A DNA stretch of 39,180 nt, taken from NCBI GenBank assembly GCA_028823415.1, contig JAPKBL010000041.1, positions 1 through 39,180 of the forward strand, read 5' to 3'. Position 1 is the first letter of the stretch. Each line of letters starts with the position of its first letter. The notes beneath the pieces are model-generated. The model ran no database searches. It was not told the origin of the DNA and saw only the letters and a program-made list of their open reading frames with translations. Made by a program: the position numbers and the translations under genes. Positions 9,418-18,127 of this stretch are shown one piece after another. The stretch is from Mariniblastus sp. (lineage in GTDB: Bacteria > Planctomycetota > Planctomycetia > Pirellulales > Pirellulaceae).

Positions 9418-9460
9418 GGCGTGGGAGTTTACTGATTAGTATAACGCTCCCGATTACGCC
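9418..9460. promoter_or_regulatory. Interrupted inverted repeat upstream of the porin gene
   Basis: GGCGT-GGGAG at 9418-9427 can pair with CTCCC and ACGCC at 9448-9460, separated by a 4-base bulge (GATT). It sits 30 bases before the porin start and could be an operator or a leader hairpin. A possible TATAAC lies inside it. The pairing is visible but its function is inferred. Confidence 0.3.
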
Positions 9461-9490
9461 GTTTGTTTTGTTCAGCCAATAGATACTGCC

Positions 9491-10975
9491 ATGCTAGTTC
9501 GAGCTCTTACGTCACTGATCGTGCTACTGGTTTTCAGTCCAAACGTTGTTGGAAAAGACTACGTTGGGGGTAACAATAACACTGGTTACTTGAACCAACC
9601 AGGCAACAATTTTTCCCCGAAAAAAGACGTTTTCGTAGCCTTTGAGGATTCTGGAAAAGAGGAAACGGAAGCGACGCCAGTCTCCTCTTCCGCTCTGGGA
9701 ATTCTTGAGCCACAAGTAATCAATGTTGGAACTGAGAGTGAAACGGTAAAGCTTGGAGAGACAACATCCCCAAAGACCCAAGAGAAGTTGGATTATTTTG
9801 CAGCTTACGACAAGGGTTTTGGGATTTTTCCTTACGACAAAAAGAAAAATCCATTTGACTTAAAAATCAACGGCTGGATTCAGTTTCGATATCATGGATT
9901 TGCTCGTGACGTAGACAGTTGGACGAACAATGCGGGGGTTACGCGTCCGGTAAGAAATCGAAACGCTTTTGATATTGAGCGGGCTCGTCTGAGCTTCAAA
10001 GGAACTGCACTTGATCCGCGTTTGACTTACTTTTACCAACTCGACGGCGATACCGATGGCCGCCACGCTGTTGACTTCTTTGACTATTGGTGGGCTTGGA
10101 AATTAAGCGATCGCTTTCGCGTGCAGTTTGGAAAACGAAAAGTTTCCGCCAGTCGTCAATGGCTTTTGGGTGCAAGGCGAACTCGATTCGTTGATCGACC
10201 GATGTCCAATGACTTTTTCCGCCCTGACCGAACCATTGGCATTTGGGGGCAAGGTAAGACTGGCGAGACCGGGCATTATGAAGCCATGATTGGAAATGGC
10301 TACCGAACTTCTAACTTGCCAAACCGGACGACCGATGACCAACTCACATACGCTTTCAGTCAGCATTTTGATCCTAATGGGGATTTTGGTGGTCAGCTTG
10401 TTGATTTTGATTACCATTGCGATCCGCTGACTCGGTTCGGTCACTCGTTTGTTTATTCGCCAATCACGTCAGAGGCTCTCGGGAATCCACTCGCGGAGAC
10501 CGACTTTATCCGATTGACCGATGGGACTCGTTTGAGTGAGGTTGGTGCACTAAGCCCAGGCGTTACTGTCTCTGGTGTTGACGTTTTCTTTTACGGAGTT
10601 GATTTTGCCGCAAAATGGCGAGGCTGGAGTTTTGATTCGGAGGTATTCTTTCGATGGTTAGAGAATTTTGAAACCGATGGAGCGATTCCGATTAACAGTC
10701 TGATGCAACGTGGATTCTATGTCGAAGGCGGCAGGTTTATTATTCCGCAAAAGCTAGATGTTAATTTTCGTTATTCGGAAGTGGCCGGATTATTGGGAGA
10801 CCGTTCGGAGTACGCGGCCGGTTTCAACTGGTATCCGCTTGAGGACAACTACAAACTCAAATGTTCGTTTGACGTAACAGTGCTCGACGGAAGTCCGCTT
10901 AACAATTCGTCATCGGATATTCTCGTAGGCGATGATGGAACATTGTTCCGTTTACAATTCCAAGCTGAGTTTTAA
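9491..10975 (+). CDS. Outer-membrane porin, phosphate-selective porin O/P family
   Basis: A 494-residue outer-membrane beta-barrel. Residues 1-22 are a signal peptide. Residues 23-110 are a low-complexity, Gly/Asn/Ser-rich region that is probably periplasmic. The barrel begins near 125 with INGWIQFRYHGF and continues with ERARLSFKGTALDPRLTYFY, the usual opening of OprO/OprP-like porins. Alternating amphipathic strands continue to the C-terminus, which ends FRLQFQAEF with the terminal phenylalanine typical of outer-membrane proteins. The family imports phosphate, pyrophosphate or other anions, and in planctomycetes it is often found near polysaccharide genes. It has its own intergenic region after a strong terminator, so it is probably transcribed alone. 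The substrate is not determined. Confidence 0.88.
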   Translation: MLVRALTSLIVLLVFSPNVVGKDYVGGNNNTGYLNQPGNNFSPKKDVFVAFEDSGKEETEATPVSSSALGILEPQVINVGTESETVKLGETTSPKTQEKLDYFAAYDKGFGIFPYDKKKNPFDLKINGWIQFRYHGFARDVDSWTNNAGVTRPVRNRNAFDIERARLSFKGTALDPRLTYFYQLDGDTDGRHAVDFFDYWWAWKLSDRFRVQFGKRKVSASRQWLLGARRTRFVDRPMSNDFFRPDRTIGIWGQGKTGETGHYEAMIGNGYRTSNLPNRTTDDQLTYAFSQHFDPNGDFGGQLVDFDYHCDPLTRFGHSFVYSPITSEALGNPLAETDFIRLTDGTRLSEVGALSPGVTVSGVDVFFYGVDFAAKWRGWSFDSEVFFRWLENFETDGAIPINSLMQRGFYVEGGRFIIPQKLDVNFRYSEVAGLLGDRSEYAAGFNWYPLEDNYKLKCSFDVTVLDGSPLNNSSSDILVGDDGTLFRLQFQAEF

Positions 10976-10994
10976 ACGCCTGAGTTTTAAACGC
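10965..10994 (+). repeat. Exact 15-bp tandem duplication spanning the porin stop codon
   Basis: CTGAGTTTTAAACGC occurs twice in a row (10965-10979 and 10980-10994). The first copy carries the last codons and TAA stop of the porin, and the second repeats that stop outside the gene. It looks like a recent slippage duplication. Confidence 0.95.
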
Positions 10995-11186
10995 TTAACC
11001 CGTCGGGGGATCTCAGCTGAAACGCTTGGGATCATCGAATTGAAACGAGCCAACTTGAACCACCTTTAACGAGTTTAGACTGCTCGGTGGCCTCGGGTTT
11101 TCAGTCGAGTTGTCCAGCCGTTGCTGTTGCAAACTTATTAAATGCGGGATCAGCAACTGCTAGGCCCGTTGGGAGTCCTCTTGGTC

Positions 11187-11230
11187 GCCTCCACTAAAGT
11201 ATCGTCAGTGGCAGGCGGAGCCTTTTTTTT
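11187..11230 (+). terminator. Probable terminator after the porin
   Basis: GCC-T-CCACT at 11187-11195 pairs with AGTGG-CA-GGC at 11207-11216. A run of eight T follows at 11223-11230. The stem has a small internal loop, and a few bases separate it from the T run, so it is weaker than the terminator at 9238. The rest of 10995-11327 holds no gene that I can see. Confidence 0.55.
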
Positions 11231-11327
11231 ATTGAAATGCCGCAAGTAGACGGAGATGAGAAGGCCTCCGGCGGCAATGGGCCCCACCTTGAAAGCATAT
11301 AAAAAAGCTAGCCTACTTGAGAATAAC

Positions 11328-11741
11328 CTAGCAGAGTGAAACTGACGGGATCGTGAATGCCTGGCCAGAATTCTTCACGGCCAAGTTAACCAGTTCTCCC
11401 CAATGGTCTGCTGTGTCCTGCATCAATTTCCCTTGAGCCTTGGAGACAGTGCTTTTTGAAAGCTTCATTTCCAGCGTCTGCTTCTCCTTGGTCTTATTGA
11501 AAAGGTAGAGCAATATCTGCCCGTCCTTTTGCGAGGCAAAACCGTAAACGAACTTATTTGTTGTTGTGACTTTGAAAAATGTAGCGCCCTGCGCCTCGGC
11601 AAGCAGATCCATTCCCACATGAAACGGATTCATGCGCCGCTCACCTTTCCTCGTACTTATTAAACCAGTCATATCATCACGTATATTATCCCAGCAGCAG
11701 CTCACCATCTCAGCCGCTCGTTTAATACTTTCAGCTTGACG
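11328..11741 (-). pseudogene. C-terminal fragment, possibly of a glycoside hydrolase
   Basis: On the minus strand the frame is open from just after a TAG at 11742-11744 down to a stop at 11328. It encodes about 137 residues, with ATG codons at 11708 and later. The sequence contains CCWDNIRDD, LNPF-like MNPFHVGMDLLAEAQGATFF and a beta-rich tail (VYGFASQKDGQILLYLFNK). This resembles the end of a TIM-barrel glycoside hydrolase followed by its small beta-sandwich domain. No N-terminal catalytic part exists upstream, where only short, stop-filled frames remain to 11905. I judge it a remnant of a larger gene. A small intact protein starting at 11708 cannot be excluded. The family assignment is by feel only. 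Confidence 0.45.
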
Positions 11742-11905
11742 CTAAAATAAAGGGTTGTGACGGTCTGTGATTTTCATAAAACGATCCCTCGTGAGATGTT
11801 TCGCATAAATTTAAAACACCCAATAAAAACAATCCATCTAAGTAAACGCCAGTGGATGAAAACTACCGAGCCGAGGCAACCGCCAAATACTGATTGACCC
11901 AGATT

Positions 11906-12796
11906 TTAACGCTTCACGACTAGCTTCTCGCCCGTCTTGGGCATCTGGAGTGTGGGCTCGCCTTTGATGTAGCCGAGCTTATTTAGAAATCGATCTGCGG
12001 CAATCAGCGTAATATCTTTCCACGGCTGCTTGTTAAAAAAAGCGTGCGATTCACCTTCGGCAATCCTCATATCGACGGAGGTGATGCCGAGTGACTTCAT
12101 TTTTGTAGCTGCGGGTGTCCAGCCGTTGACCATCCACTTATCCTCGCTGCCGAAAAAGACGATCGCCGGCCCAAAGTCGGCCTTGAGATGTTGCATAAAA
12201 TCCACATCCGGATCCTTCGCATCACTCTTTGAAAGCGCGGGGTTGAACAAGACGTAAGCCGCCACGGAGGTGTCGATTCCTTTGGGGTCATTGGGATCAT
12301 TGAGGCCCGGGTTAGTGGTCCCCAGCAGGCTGATGTGCCCTCCCGCCGATCCGCCGCCTGCGACGATGCGACTGGGGTCCACGCCTAGTTCTTTGGCATG
12401 CTGCTTGAACCAGCGAATCGCACTTTTCACATCGGGAATACAAACACGTTTAGAAGATTGCCCGTCCTTCATGGCTGCCCTATCGTCCTTGGTTCGTAAG
12501 CGATAGGTGACCGTCGCGGCCACCATGCCCCGGCTCGCAAAATAGTTGCACTGATAGCTAAAGGCCTCACGACTGCCCCCACCCCAACCGCCGCCATGAA
12601 ACAAGATGATGCCCGCGACCGGCTTCTGAGATGCCTTTTTGCCTTGGGGGAAATAGATTTCCATTTCGCGGTTTATGCCGTTCGCTTGCTTGTAAACGTA
12701 GACTTTGCCCTTGGGGAGATTGTCGTCGTCACCACGCTGTGCGTAAGCGGGTAAGCAAATCATGGCCATCAAAATAATCAGTAATATTTTCTTCAT
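11906..12796 (-). CDS. Secreted alpha/beta-hydrolase esterase (BD-FAE/acetyl esterase type)
   Basis: A 296-residue exported esterase. The start is placed at 12796 rather than the upstream in-frame ATG at 12844, because a signal peptide (MKKILLIILMAMICLPAYA) begins there and GAAGG lies nine bases before it. The oxyanion motif HGGGW is at 67-71 and the nucleophile elbow GGSAG has S150. D219 in SEDKW and H251 in ESHAFF fit the acid and histidine of the triad. This is the esterase/lipase class found near carbohydrate-degradation genes in PVC bacteria, where it deacetylates or removes feruloyl groups from polysaccharides. The exact ester is unknown. It lies downstream of no intact partner. The glycoside hydrolase-like fragment at 11328 is on the same strand behind it and may once have been in its operon. 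Confidence 0.85.
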   Translation of the reverse strand: MKKILLIILMAMICLPAYAQRGDDDNLPKGKVYVYKQANGINREMEIYFPQGKKASQKPVAGIILFHGGGWGGGSREAFSYQCNYFASRGMVAATVTYRLRTKDDRAAMKDGQSSKRVCIPDVKSAIRWFKQHAKELGVDPSRIVAGGGSAGGHISLLGTTNPGLNDPNDPKGIDTSVAAYVLFNPALSKSDAKDPDVDFMQHLKADFGPAIVFFGSEDKWMVNGWTPAATKMKSLGITSVDMRIAEGESHAFFNKQPWKDITLIAADRFLNKLGYIKGEPTLQMPKTGEKLVVKR

Positions 12797-13225
12797 ATCA
12801 AATGCCTTCAAAGATTGGCGAGAGGGAGAGCAGATCAACACCAAACTACTTGCCGTGTTTTGTGTTTCAAGCTTGTAAGTCGCGGATGCCCCTGTCTGTT
12901 AGTCGTCAGTTGGGGATTAAAATCCCTCCTTTAAGTACTTGTAAACTATCAGAGTAGCCAAAGCTTAACGCTCGCAAAGAACAATAACAGTAAATTAGCG
13001 GAGCGAGAAGTATTCAGAGGCAAAGGGTGGGCTGCCTCTAGTGTTCTTAGCTTGAAAGTTATTTACTGTCGAAGTAAATTTTCCGTTTTTAGGTGATGCT
13101 AGACTCTCTCAATTGTTAATCTTACATTGACACAAACCAAAAGTGCTCGAGGCCTGTCTTCATTTTTGATTTGTAATTATCTAAATCCGGAAAAAACCGC
13201 AAACGGAGCGACAGGTTATCACGGC
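12797..13225. other. Intergenic region with two short inverted repeats
   Basis: No gene is visible in this 429-bp stretch. GGGATT-AA-AATCCC at 12913-12926 is a near-perfect palindrome upstream of the minus-strand esterase and could be an operator. ATTTACT and AGTAAAT at 13071-13077 and 13083-13089 form a second hairpin around GTCGA. The stretch is AT-rich in its second half. I see no clear promoter. Confidence 0.35.
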
Positions 13226-13657
13226 CAGGGGCACTTCATGATCGACTCGTACGAAGGGTTAAGCGAACCCGTAGCGCAAGACGGTGCAGAATCAAAACAG
13301 TGATGGGGCGAAAAAGCATTTACGAATACGTCAGTGGAACGGGTCTTGCAGACAATGAAAGACTTTCCGGAAATCAAAATCGTTCAGGGATGGATTCCCG
13401 ATGTCCTGTCCGAAGTTCCGGAACAGGAGTATCGTTTTGTCCATATCGACGTCGATCTCTATCAGCCGACACTCGATTGCTTGCATTATTTTTATCCCCG
13501 CCTCGTGCATGGCGGGATCATCGTGATCGACGATTTTGGACCGTGGCGCAACAAGAAATGGCCCGGCTGCCAACAAGCGGTTCGGCTATTCTCAAAACAA
13601 TCCTCGATACCGTTTGCCGCATTCGACTCGGGTAATGCCGTCTTTTTCAAACGATAG
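13226..13657 (+). pseudogene. TylF-like methyltransferase, truncated and with an in-frame TGA
   Basis: The reading frame contains HFMIDSYEGLSEPVAQDG, then a TGA at 13301-13303, then WGEKAF, IVQGWIPDVL, YRFVHIDVDLYQPTLDCLHY and HGGIIVIDDFG. This is the order of motifs in TylF/macrocin O-methyltransferase-like class I SAM enzymes, which methylate sugars in antibiotics and surface glycans. The TGA replaces a residue in the middle of the domain, in frame on both sides, and could be a single-base change from TGG. The N-terminal half, including the SAM-binding glycine loop, is missing upstream. The part after 13334 could still be translated from a GTG, but it would lack a cofactor site. It is most likely a dead gene. 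Confidence 0.75.
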
Positions 13658-14396
13658 CTGCGGAACGAACAAATACGAAGTTTACGCTCAGGCCGCGTTT
13701 ACTAAATGTAAGCAGTAAGCACTCGCTAATTACATGGTTAATTCGTTTTACCATCTTTGATTGAAAGTTAAGCAGATCAATTTATTTGAGCTTAACCTGG
13801 GTGCGATCAAGCTGCTTGGTTCGCTACCCAGGTTGTCAATCCAATCGAATTCCAACCGACCCTTCCACCGATCGTACCTGCGTCATGATGGCTTGACGTA
13901 TGTGTTCTGGCTGTTGCTCATCGCCTGTGTGAATATCGTCATAAACGTTTTTGTTAACCTGCGAATTCAAATTCAGTTTATGGATTGTCGGATTGCAATT
14001 TCGCCTTAAGAAACAGGCTTCTCCGGATTCCGCTCTGATAAGCGATCTCGCAATTCGCCGCGCGGGGGCCCAAACTCGATTGGCACTCGTTATTAGATTC
14101 GGAAATTTCATATGTTAGTCGTTAGTTGTTGAACGATTAGTCCATAAATGTTACTGTTAGTTCATCGCCCAACAGAGAGATCGGGATGTCCTCGAGGCCT
14201 TCGGGTCTCTCTTTGGCATTTTTGACCAACTGGTGAAAAGCGAACATAGGGCATTGGGGCGGCGACGGTCAAAGACCTTCCGCACTGGACGTTGCTTGGC
14301 TTCATGTCCGAAACTTAGAAAACATTAATAGACTTTATTTCGCTCGGACATGCCGCCGTCACTAACGAGTGACAATATCCCAGGAAAAAAAGAACC
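13658..14396. other. 739-bp intergenic region before the glutathione genes
   Basis: I find no convincing gene on either strand. Short open frames here have no recognisable content. A possible weak hairpin pairs AGAGAGA (14174-14180) with TCTCTCT (14206-14212) and is followed by a short T-rich stretch, so it could be a terminator. The last 100 bases contain the inverted repeat described separately and the gshA ribosome binding site AGGA at 14382-14385. Confidence 0.4.
14303..14352 (+). promoter_or_regulatory. 9-bp inverted repeat in the gshA leader
   Basis: CATGTCCGA (14303-14311) and TCGGACATG (14344-14352) are exact inverted copies, 32 bases apart, ending 44 bases before gshA. They could form a leader hairpin in RNA or two half-sites for a regulator on DNA. 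The AT-rich sequence between them would suit a promoter. No function is proven. Confidence 0.4.
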
Positions 14397-15809
14397 ATGA
14401 TAACGAAGGCGCCGGTCGCTATGCCCCCTGATTCATCGCGTGAAGCCGAGAACCCCGTAGTCGAGCACAAAACTCAGCTTGTGGAATATCTTGCAGCGGG
14501 TTGCAAGTCTCCTGAATTGTTCAGTCTGGGGGCCGAACAGGAAATGTTTGTGTTCAGCGGCGATGACTATTACCCAGCAGAGTACGACGGGCCAGAGCCG
14601 GGGATTAAGGCGCTGTTAGAACGCTTGGGGAAGTATGGCTGGAACTTGATTTTTGAAAACGACCATCCCGTTGCACTTCGTCGAGACGCATGTTCGATTA
14701 CGTTGGAGCCTGGTGGCCAAGTTGAGTTATCCGGCGCTCCTTTAAAAAATGCTCATCTGGTCTGGGGCGAGACACAATCCTATCATCGCGAACTCGCCTC
14801 ACTGGCCGATGAATTGGGACTGAGTTTTTTGGCAATTGGTCATCAGCCGAAACATTCACGACAACAGATCCCATGGATGCCCAAACAGCGTTACGAAATT
14901 ATGCGAGCATGGATGCCCCAGCGAGGATCTCTCGGCTTGGACATGATGCAGCGCACCAGCGGCATTCAGGTCAACGTCGACTTCTCCAGCGAATCCGACA
15001 TGGTCAAGAAATTCCGGGTCGCACTTGCGCTGCAGCCGGTCGCATCCGCCTTGTTTGCCAATTCGCCGTTCGACCTGGGAAGGTTGAATGGCTACAAGAG
15101 CTATCGCAGCAAGATCTGGGAAAATACGGATCCCGATCGTTGTGGCTCGTTACCGTTTGCCTTCGAATCAGGCATGGGTTTTGAACGATACACCGACTAT
15201 GCGCTCGACGTTCCCATGTACTTTGTCCATCGAGAAGGTAGTTATCTTGACGCCAGCGGATTATCTTTCCGCGATTTTATGGACGGACGATTGTCGATTT
15301 TGCCTGGTCAACGGCCATTGTTAACGGATTGGGCCAATCATCTATCTACTCTTTTTCCGCAAGTCCGTTTGAAGCAATATCTGGAAATGCGTGGAGCGGA
15401 CGCCGGCGATGCAATCTCACGGGTGCCGGCACTCACCGCACTGTGGGCTGGCATTCTATATGATCCCCAGTCGCTGGACGCCGCGTGGGATCGCGTTGGC
15501 GATTGGACGCTGGAAGAACGGTACTCGTTAGAAAGTGGCGTCGCTAAACACGGCTTCGGTACGACGTTTCGAAATGGCAAGGTGCAAGAGCTTGCTTTGT
15601 GGATGCTTGAGTTAGCGCAGCAAGGGCTAGAGCGCCGTAACATCCCAAACGAGGACGGTGCAGATGAGAGTCTCTACCTTTTGCCGTTACAGAAGGCCGC
15701 CGAAACGGGACAAACATTTGCCGAGGATTTAGAGCGAAGATATTCAGATCAATGGCGAGAAAATATTGATACTGCCCTCGCGGCAATGTGTAAGGAAACG
15801 TTTTCATGA
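14397..15809 (+). CDS. gshA: Glutamate-cysteine ligase, plant/alphaproteobacterial-type (GCS2 family)
   Basis: A 470-residue cytoplasmic ligase catalysing ATP-dependent joining of glutamate and cysteine (EC 6.3.2.2), the first and rate-setting step of glutathione synthesis. Family hallmarks seen are LGAEQEMFVF near residue 44, ITLEPGGQVELSGAP near 100, an RTSGIQVNVDFSSESDM block near 187 and the KQYLEMRGAD motif near 330. The length matches the GCS2/TIGR01436 class, which is distinct from the E. coli GshA class. A Shine-Dalgarno AGGA lies 11 bases before the ATG. The stop codon overlaps the next start (ATGA at 15806-15809), so gshA and gshB are translationally coupled. An inverted repeat in the leader may regulate the pair. 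Confidence 0.93.
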   Translation: MITKAPVAMPPDSSREAENPVVEHKTQLVEYLAAGCKSPELFSLGAEQEMFVFSGDDYYPAEYDGPEPGIKALLERLGKYGWNLIFENDHPVALRRDACSITLEPGGQVELSGAPLKNAHLVWGETQSYHRELASLADELGLSFLAIGHQPKHSRQQIPWMPKQRYEIMRAWMPQRGSLGLDMMQRTSGIQVNVDFSSESDMVKKFRVALALQPVASALFANSPFDLGRLNGYKSYRSKIWENTDPDRCGSLPFAFESGMGFERYTDYALDVPMYFVHREGSYLDASGLSFRDFMDGRLSILPGQRPLLTDWANHLSTLFPQVRLKQYLEMRGADAGDAISRVPALTALWAGILYDPQSLDAAWDRVGDWTLEERYSLESGVAKHGFGTTFRNGKVQELALWMLELAQQGLERRNIPNEDGADESLYLLPLQKAAETGQTFAEDLERRYSDQWRENIDTALAAMCKETFS

Positions 15810-16792
15810 GCAACAAGAAACTGGCGGTCATCATGGACCCGATCCAGAACATCAATCCTCATAAAGACAGCTCGTTGGCCATGCTGCTGGAAGCGCAAAA
15901 GCGGGGATACGAAATCTATTGCGGTGATCTGGCGGATATCTGGCTTGATGGAGCAATGCCGCGCGGTCGGCTGACGAAATTAAAAGTGTTTGACGATACC
16001 GCAGATTGGTTCGAAATCGTTGAGACGGTCGAATTCAATTTGGGGGAATTGGATGTGATCCTGATGCGTAAAGATCCTCCATTTGATATCCAGTACGTTT
16101 TTTCGACTTACGTGTTGGAGCAAGCCGAACGCCATGGCACGCTGATTGTGAATCGCCCGCAAGGACTACGAGACGCCAACGAAAAAGCATTCGTCGCCTG
16201 GTTCCCGGACTGCGTTCCGGCAACTTTGATCACCCGCTCGCTGGACGAGATGAGCAAGTTCATCGCTATTCACGAAAAGGTGGTTGTGAAACCGCTGGAC
16301 CTCATGGGAGGACGTTCGGTATTTTCGACGGCTATCGAAGATGGAAACCACAACGTGATTTTTGAGACGGTTTCAGATTACGGACGGAAATACACGGTGC
16401 TGCAACAATACATTCCTGAGATAGTTGAGTCGGGAGACCGGCGGATCTTGCTGATTGATGGAGAGCCCATTCCGTTTGCTCTGGCACGAATCCCGGCCCC
16501 TGGTGACCACCGTGGCAACATCGACGCCGGCGCGCGAATCGAAGTTCACCCGCTGACGGATCGGGAGTGGTCGATCTGTAAGCGGATTGGTCCATTGCTG
16601 CGCGAGAAGGGCCTGTTGTTTACGGGAATCGACATTATCGGCGACTATATGACGGAGTTGAATGTCACGAGCCCAACCGGGATTCGTGAATTGGAAAGGG
16701 AAAGCGGGCTACCCATCGCAGAAAAACTGTTCGATTCCATTTCGTCCCATTGTCAATCGATCCAACACACCTCGGAGAGATCGGTTTTATGA
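15806..16792 (+). CDS. gshB: Glutathione synthase
   Basis: A 328-residue ATP-grasp ligase (EC 6.3.2.3) that adds glycine to gamma-glutamylcysteine. The N-terminal domain starts LAVIMDPIQNINPHKDSS, as in bacterial GshB. Seen further on are MRKDPPFDIQYVFSTYVLE near 88, VNRPQGLRDANEKAF near 112, VVKPLDLMGGRSVF near 160, and the C-terminal ELNVTSPTGIREL near 289 that binds magnesium and ATP. The length is typical (about 315-330). The start overlaps the gshA stop by four bases, which suggests coupled translation and balanced amounts of the two enzymes. I see no sign of truncation. Confidence 0.95.
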   Translation: MSNKKLAVIMDPIQNINPHKDSSLAMLLEAQKRGYEIYCGDLADIWLDGAMPRGRLTKLKVFDDTADWFEIVETVEFNLGELDVILMRKDPPFDIQYVFSTYVLEQAERHGTLIVNRPQGLRDANEKAFVAWFPDCVPATLITRSLDEMSKFIAIHEKVVVKPLDLMGGRSVFSTAIEDGNHNVIFETVSDYGRKYTVLQQYIPEIVESGDRRILLIDGEPIPFALARIPAPGDHRGNIDAGARIEVHPLTDREWSICKRIGPLLREKGLLFTGIDIIGDYMTELNVTSPTGIRELERESGLPIAEKLFDSISSHCQSIQHTSERSVL

Positions 16793-16948
16793 GTCTTTGC
16801 CAATCCGAAGCGGAAGAGTTACGCGGGCTCATCAATTCTGCGACACTACAGCACACGACCAGTGGGTAATATCATCCTTCGATGAATGTTCCTGACACCC
16901 ATTCGATCCCTTTAGAATCACCCGCCCTGCGAGGTTCAATCGCTCGGC

Positions 16949-16960
16949 TATAATCCTCCC
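16949..16960 (+). promoter_or_regulatory. Consensus -10 box placed for a leaderless transcript of the ABC ATPase gene
   Basis: TATAAT at 16949-16954 is followed by only six bases before the ATG at 16961. Transcription normally begins about seven bases after the -10, which would put the first RNA base at the start codon. No Shine-Dalgarno is present (CCTCCC precedes the ATG). The -35 region is poor. Confidence 0.45.
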
Positions 16961-17905
16961 ATGTCAACTACCGCAAAAGCGCTCGAAATCAAGAACCTTA
17001 GCAAGACTTATCGCGACGGGACCGTTGCGCTGCGAGGGATCGATCTTGACGTTGAAGAAGGTGAGTTTTTCGGCTTGCTGGGACCCAACGGTGCCGGTAA
17101 GTCCACGACGATCGGAATTATTACTTCGTTGGTCAACAAAACCGGCGGGAAGATTCGTTGTTTCGGGGTCGACCTGGACCGGGATCCCGCGCGGGCGAAA
17201 CGGCAGATCGGGCTGGTTCCGCAGGAATTTAATTTCAACCAGTTTGAGCCGCCCGAGCAAATCGTCATGCAGCAAGCTGGTTACTACGGCATCACGCGGT
17301 CCGTTGCCCGGCAACGGACCGAAAAGTATCTCCGCAAAATGGGGCTGTGGGATAAGCGAGCAACCATCGCCCGAATGCTATCCGGCGGAATGAAGCGGCG
17401 TCTGATGATTGCTCGTGCGCTCGTCCACGAGCCTAAGCTGTTGATATTGGATGAGCCTACCGCGGGCGTCGACATTGACTTGCGTCGGGCGACTTGGTCG
17501 TTGCTGGAGGAGATTAATGAAGATGGAACGACTGTGATTCTCACCACGCATTATCTTGAGGAAGCCGAAAGTTTGTGTCGTCGAATCGCGATCATTGATC
17601 GCGGGCGCGTCATTGAGAATACGGATAAGAAATCCTTGTTGGCGAAACTGAATATCGAGACGTTTATTTTTGACTTGGAATCGCCTGCACCAGCCGGATT
17701 GTTGCTCGACGGTTACTCGCACCGGCTAACGGATGCGACAACTTTGGAAATCGACGTTTCGCGGGAACGCTCACTCAACGCAGTATTCGAGAGTTTGACC
17801 CAACAGAACGTCAACGTCGTTTCCATGCGCAACAAAGCGAATCGGCTGGAAGAATTGTTCGTCGAAATGGTGGAAGCCAATGCGAGTCAACCAAATAATG
17901 GGTAA
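16961..17905 (+). CDS. ABC transporter ATP-binding protein, YadG/ABC-2 type
   Basis: A 314-residue ATPase of an ABC-2 exporter, acting at the inner membrane with the permease at 18128. Walker A GPNGAGKST is at 41-49, the Q-loop Q88 is in VPQEF, the signature LSGGM is at 140-144, Walker B LLILDEP at 160-166 and the switch histidine H197 in TTHYLEEAE. Residues 215-314 form the accessory C-terminal domain typical of YadG/DrrA-like ATPases. The sequence is closest in style to YadG, whose substrate is not established. It follows gshB by 168 bases and may have its own leaderless promoter. It sits inside the glutathione block, but no motif shows that it carries a thiol. Confidence 0.9.
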   Translation: MSTTAKALEIKNLSKTYRDGTVALRGIDLDVEEGEFFGLLGPNGAGKSTTIGIITSLVNKTGGKIRCFGVDLDRDPARAKRQIGLVPQEFNFNQFEPPEQIVMQQAGYYGITRSVARQRTEKYLRKMGLWDKRATIARMLSGGMKRRLMIARALVHEPKLLILDEPTAGVDIDLRRATWSLLEEINEDGTTVILTTHYLEEAESLCRRIAIIDRGRVIENTDKKSLLAKLNIETFIFDLESPAPAGLLLDGYSHRLTDATTLEIDVSRERSLNAVFESLTQQNVNVVSMRNKANRLEELFVEMVEANASQPNNG

Positions 17906-18020
17906 GTCCGAACTCAGGCATCGTATGGAATCGGATCGATCGCGGAACCAACCGTCCGGCAACGCTGTCAATTTTTCTTCGCAGGAATCACGGGGGTCGT
18001 GGTGGTAGCCAAGGTCGCAG

Positions 18021-18052
18021 GACTTCGGAGTTTACCTCAATACTCCGCAGTC
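18021..18052 (+). other. Hairpin between the ABC ATPase and permease genes
   Basis: GACT-T-CGGAGT (18021-18031) pairs with ACTCCG-C-AGTC (18042-18052) around a 10-base loop, with one mismatch. No T run follows, so it is not a standard terminator. It could set the relative amounts of the two subunits. The surrounding 222 bases hold no gene. Confidence 0.4.
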
Positions 18053-18127
18053 TTGTGCATCCGGCTCCAAGAGTCCTCAACAGCTTACGGCCCCGCGCTC
18101 AATATTTTTTTCACTGACGATTGAATC

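Noticed and set aside
13761..14111. Overlapping short frames on both strands in the region before gshA.
   Set aside because: There is no start signal, no family and no codon pattern typical of the neighbouring genes.
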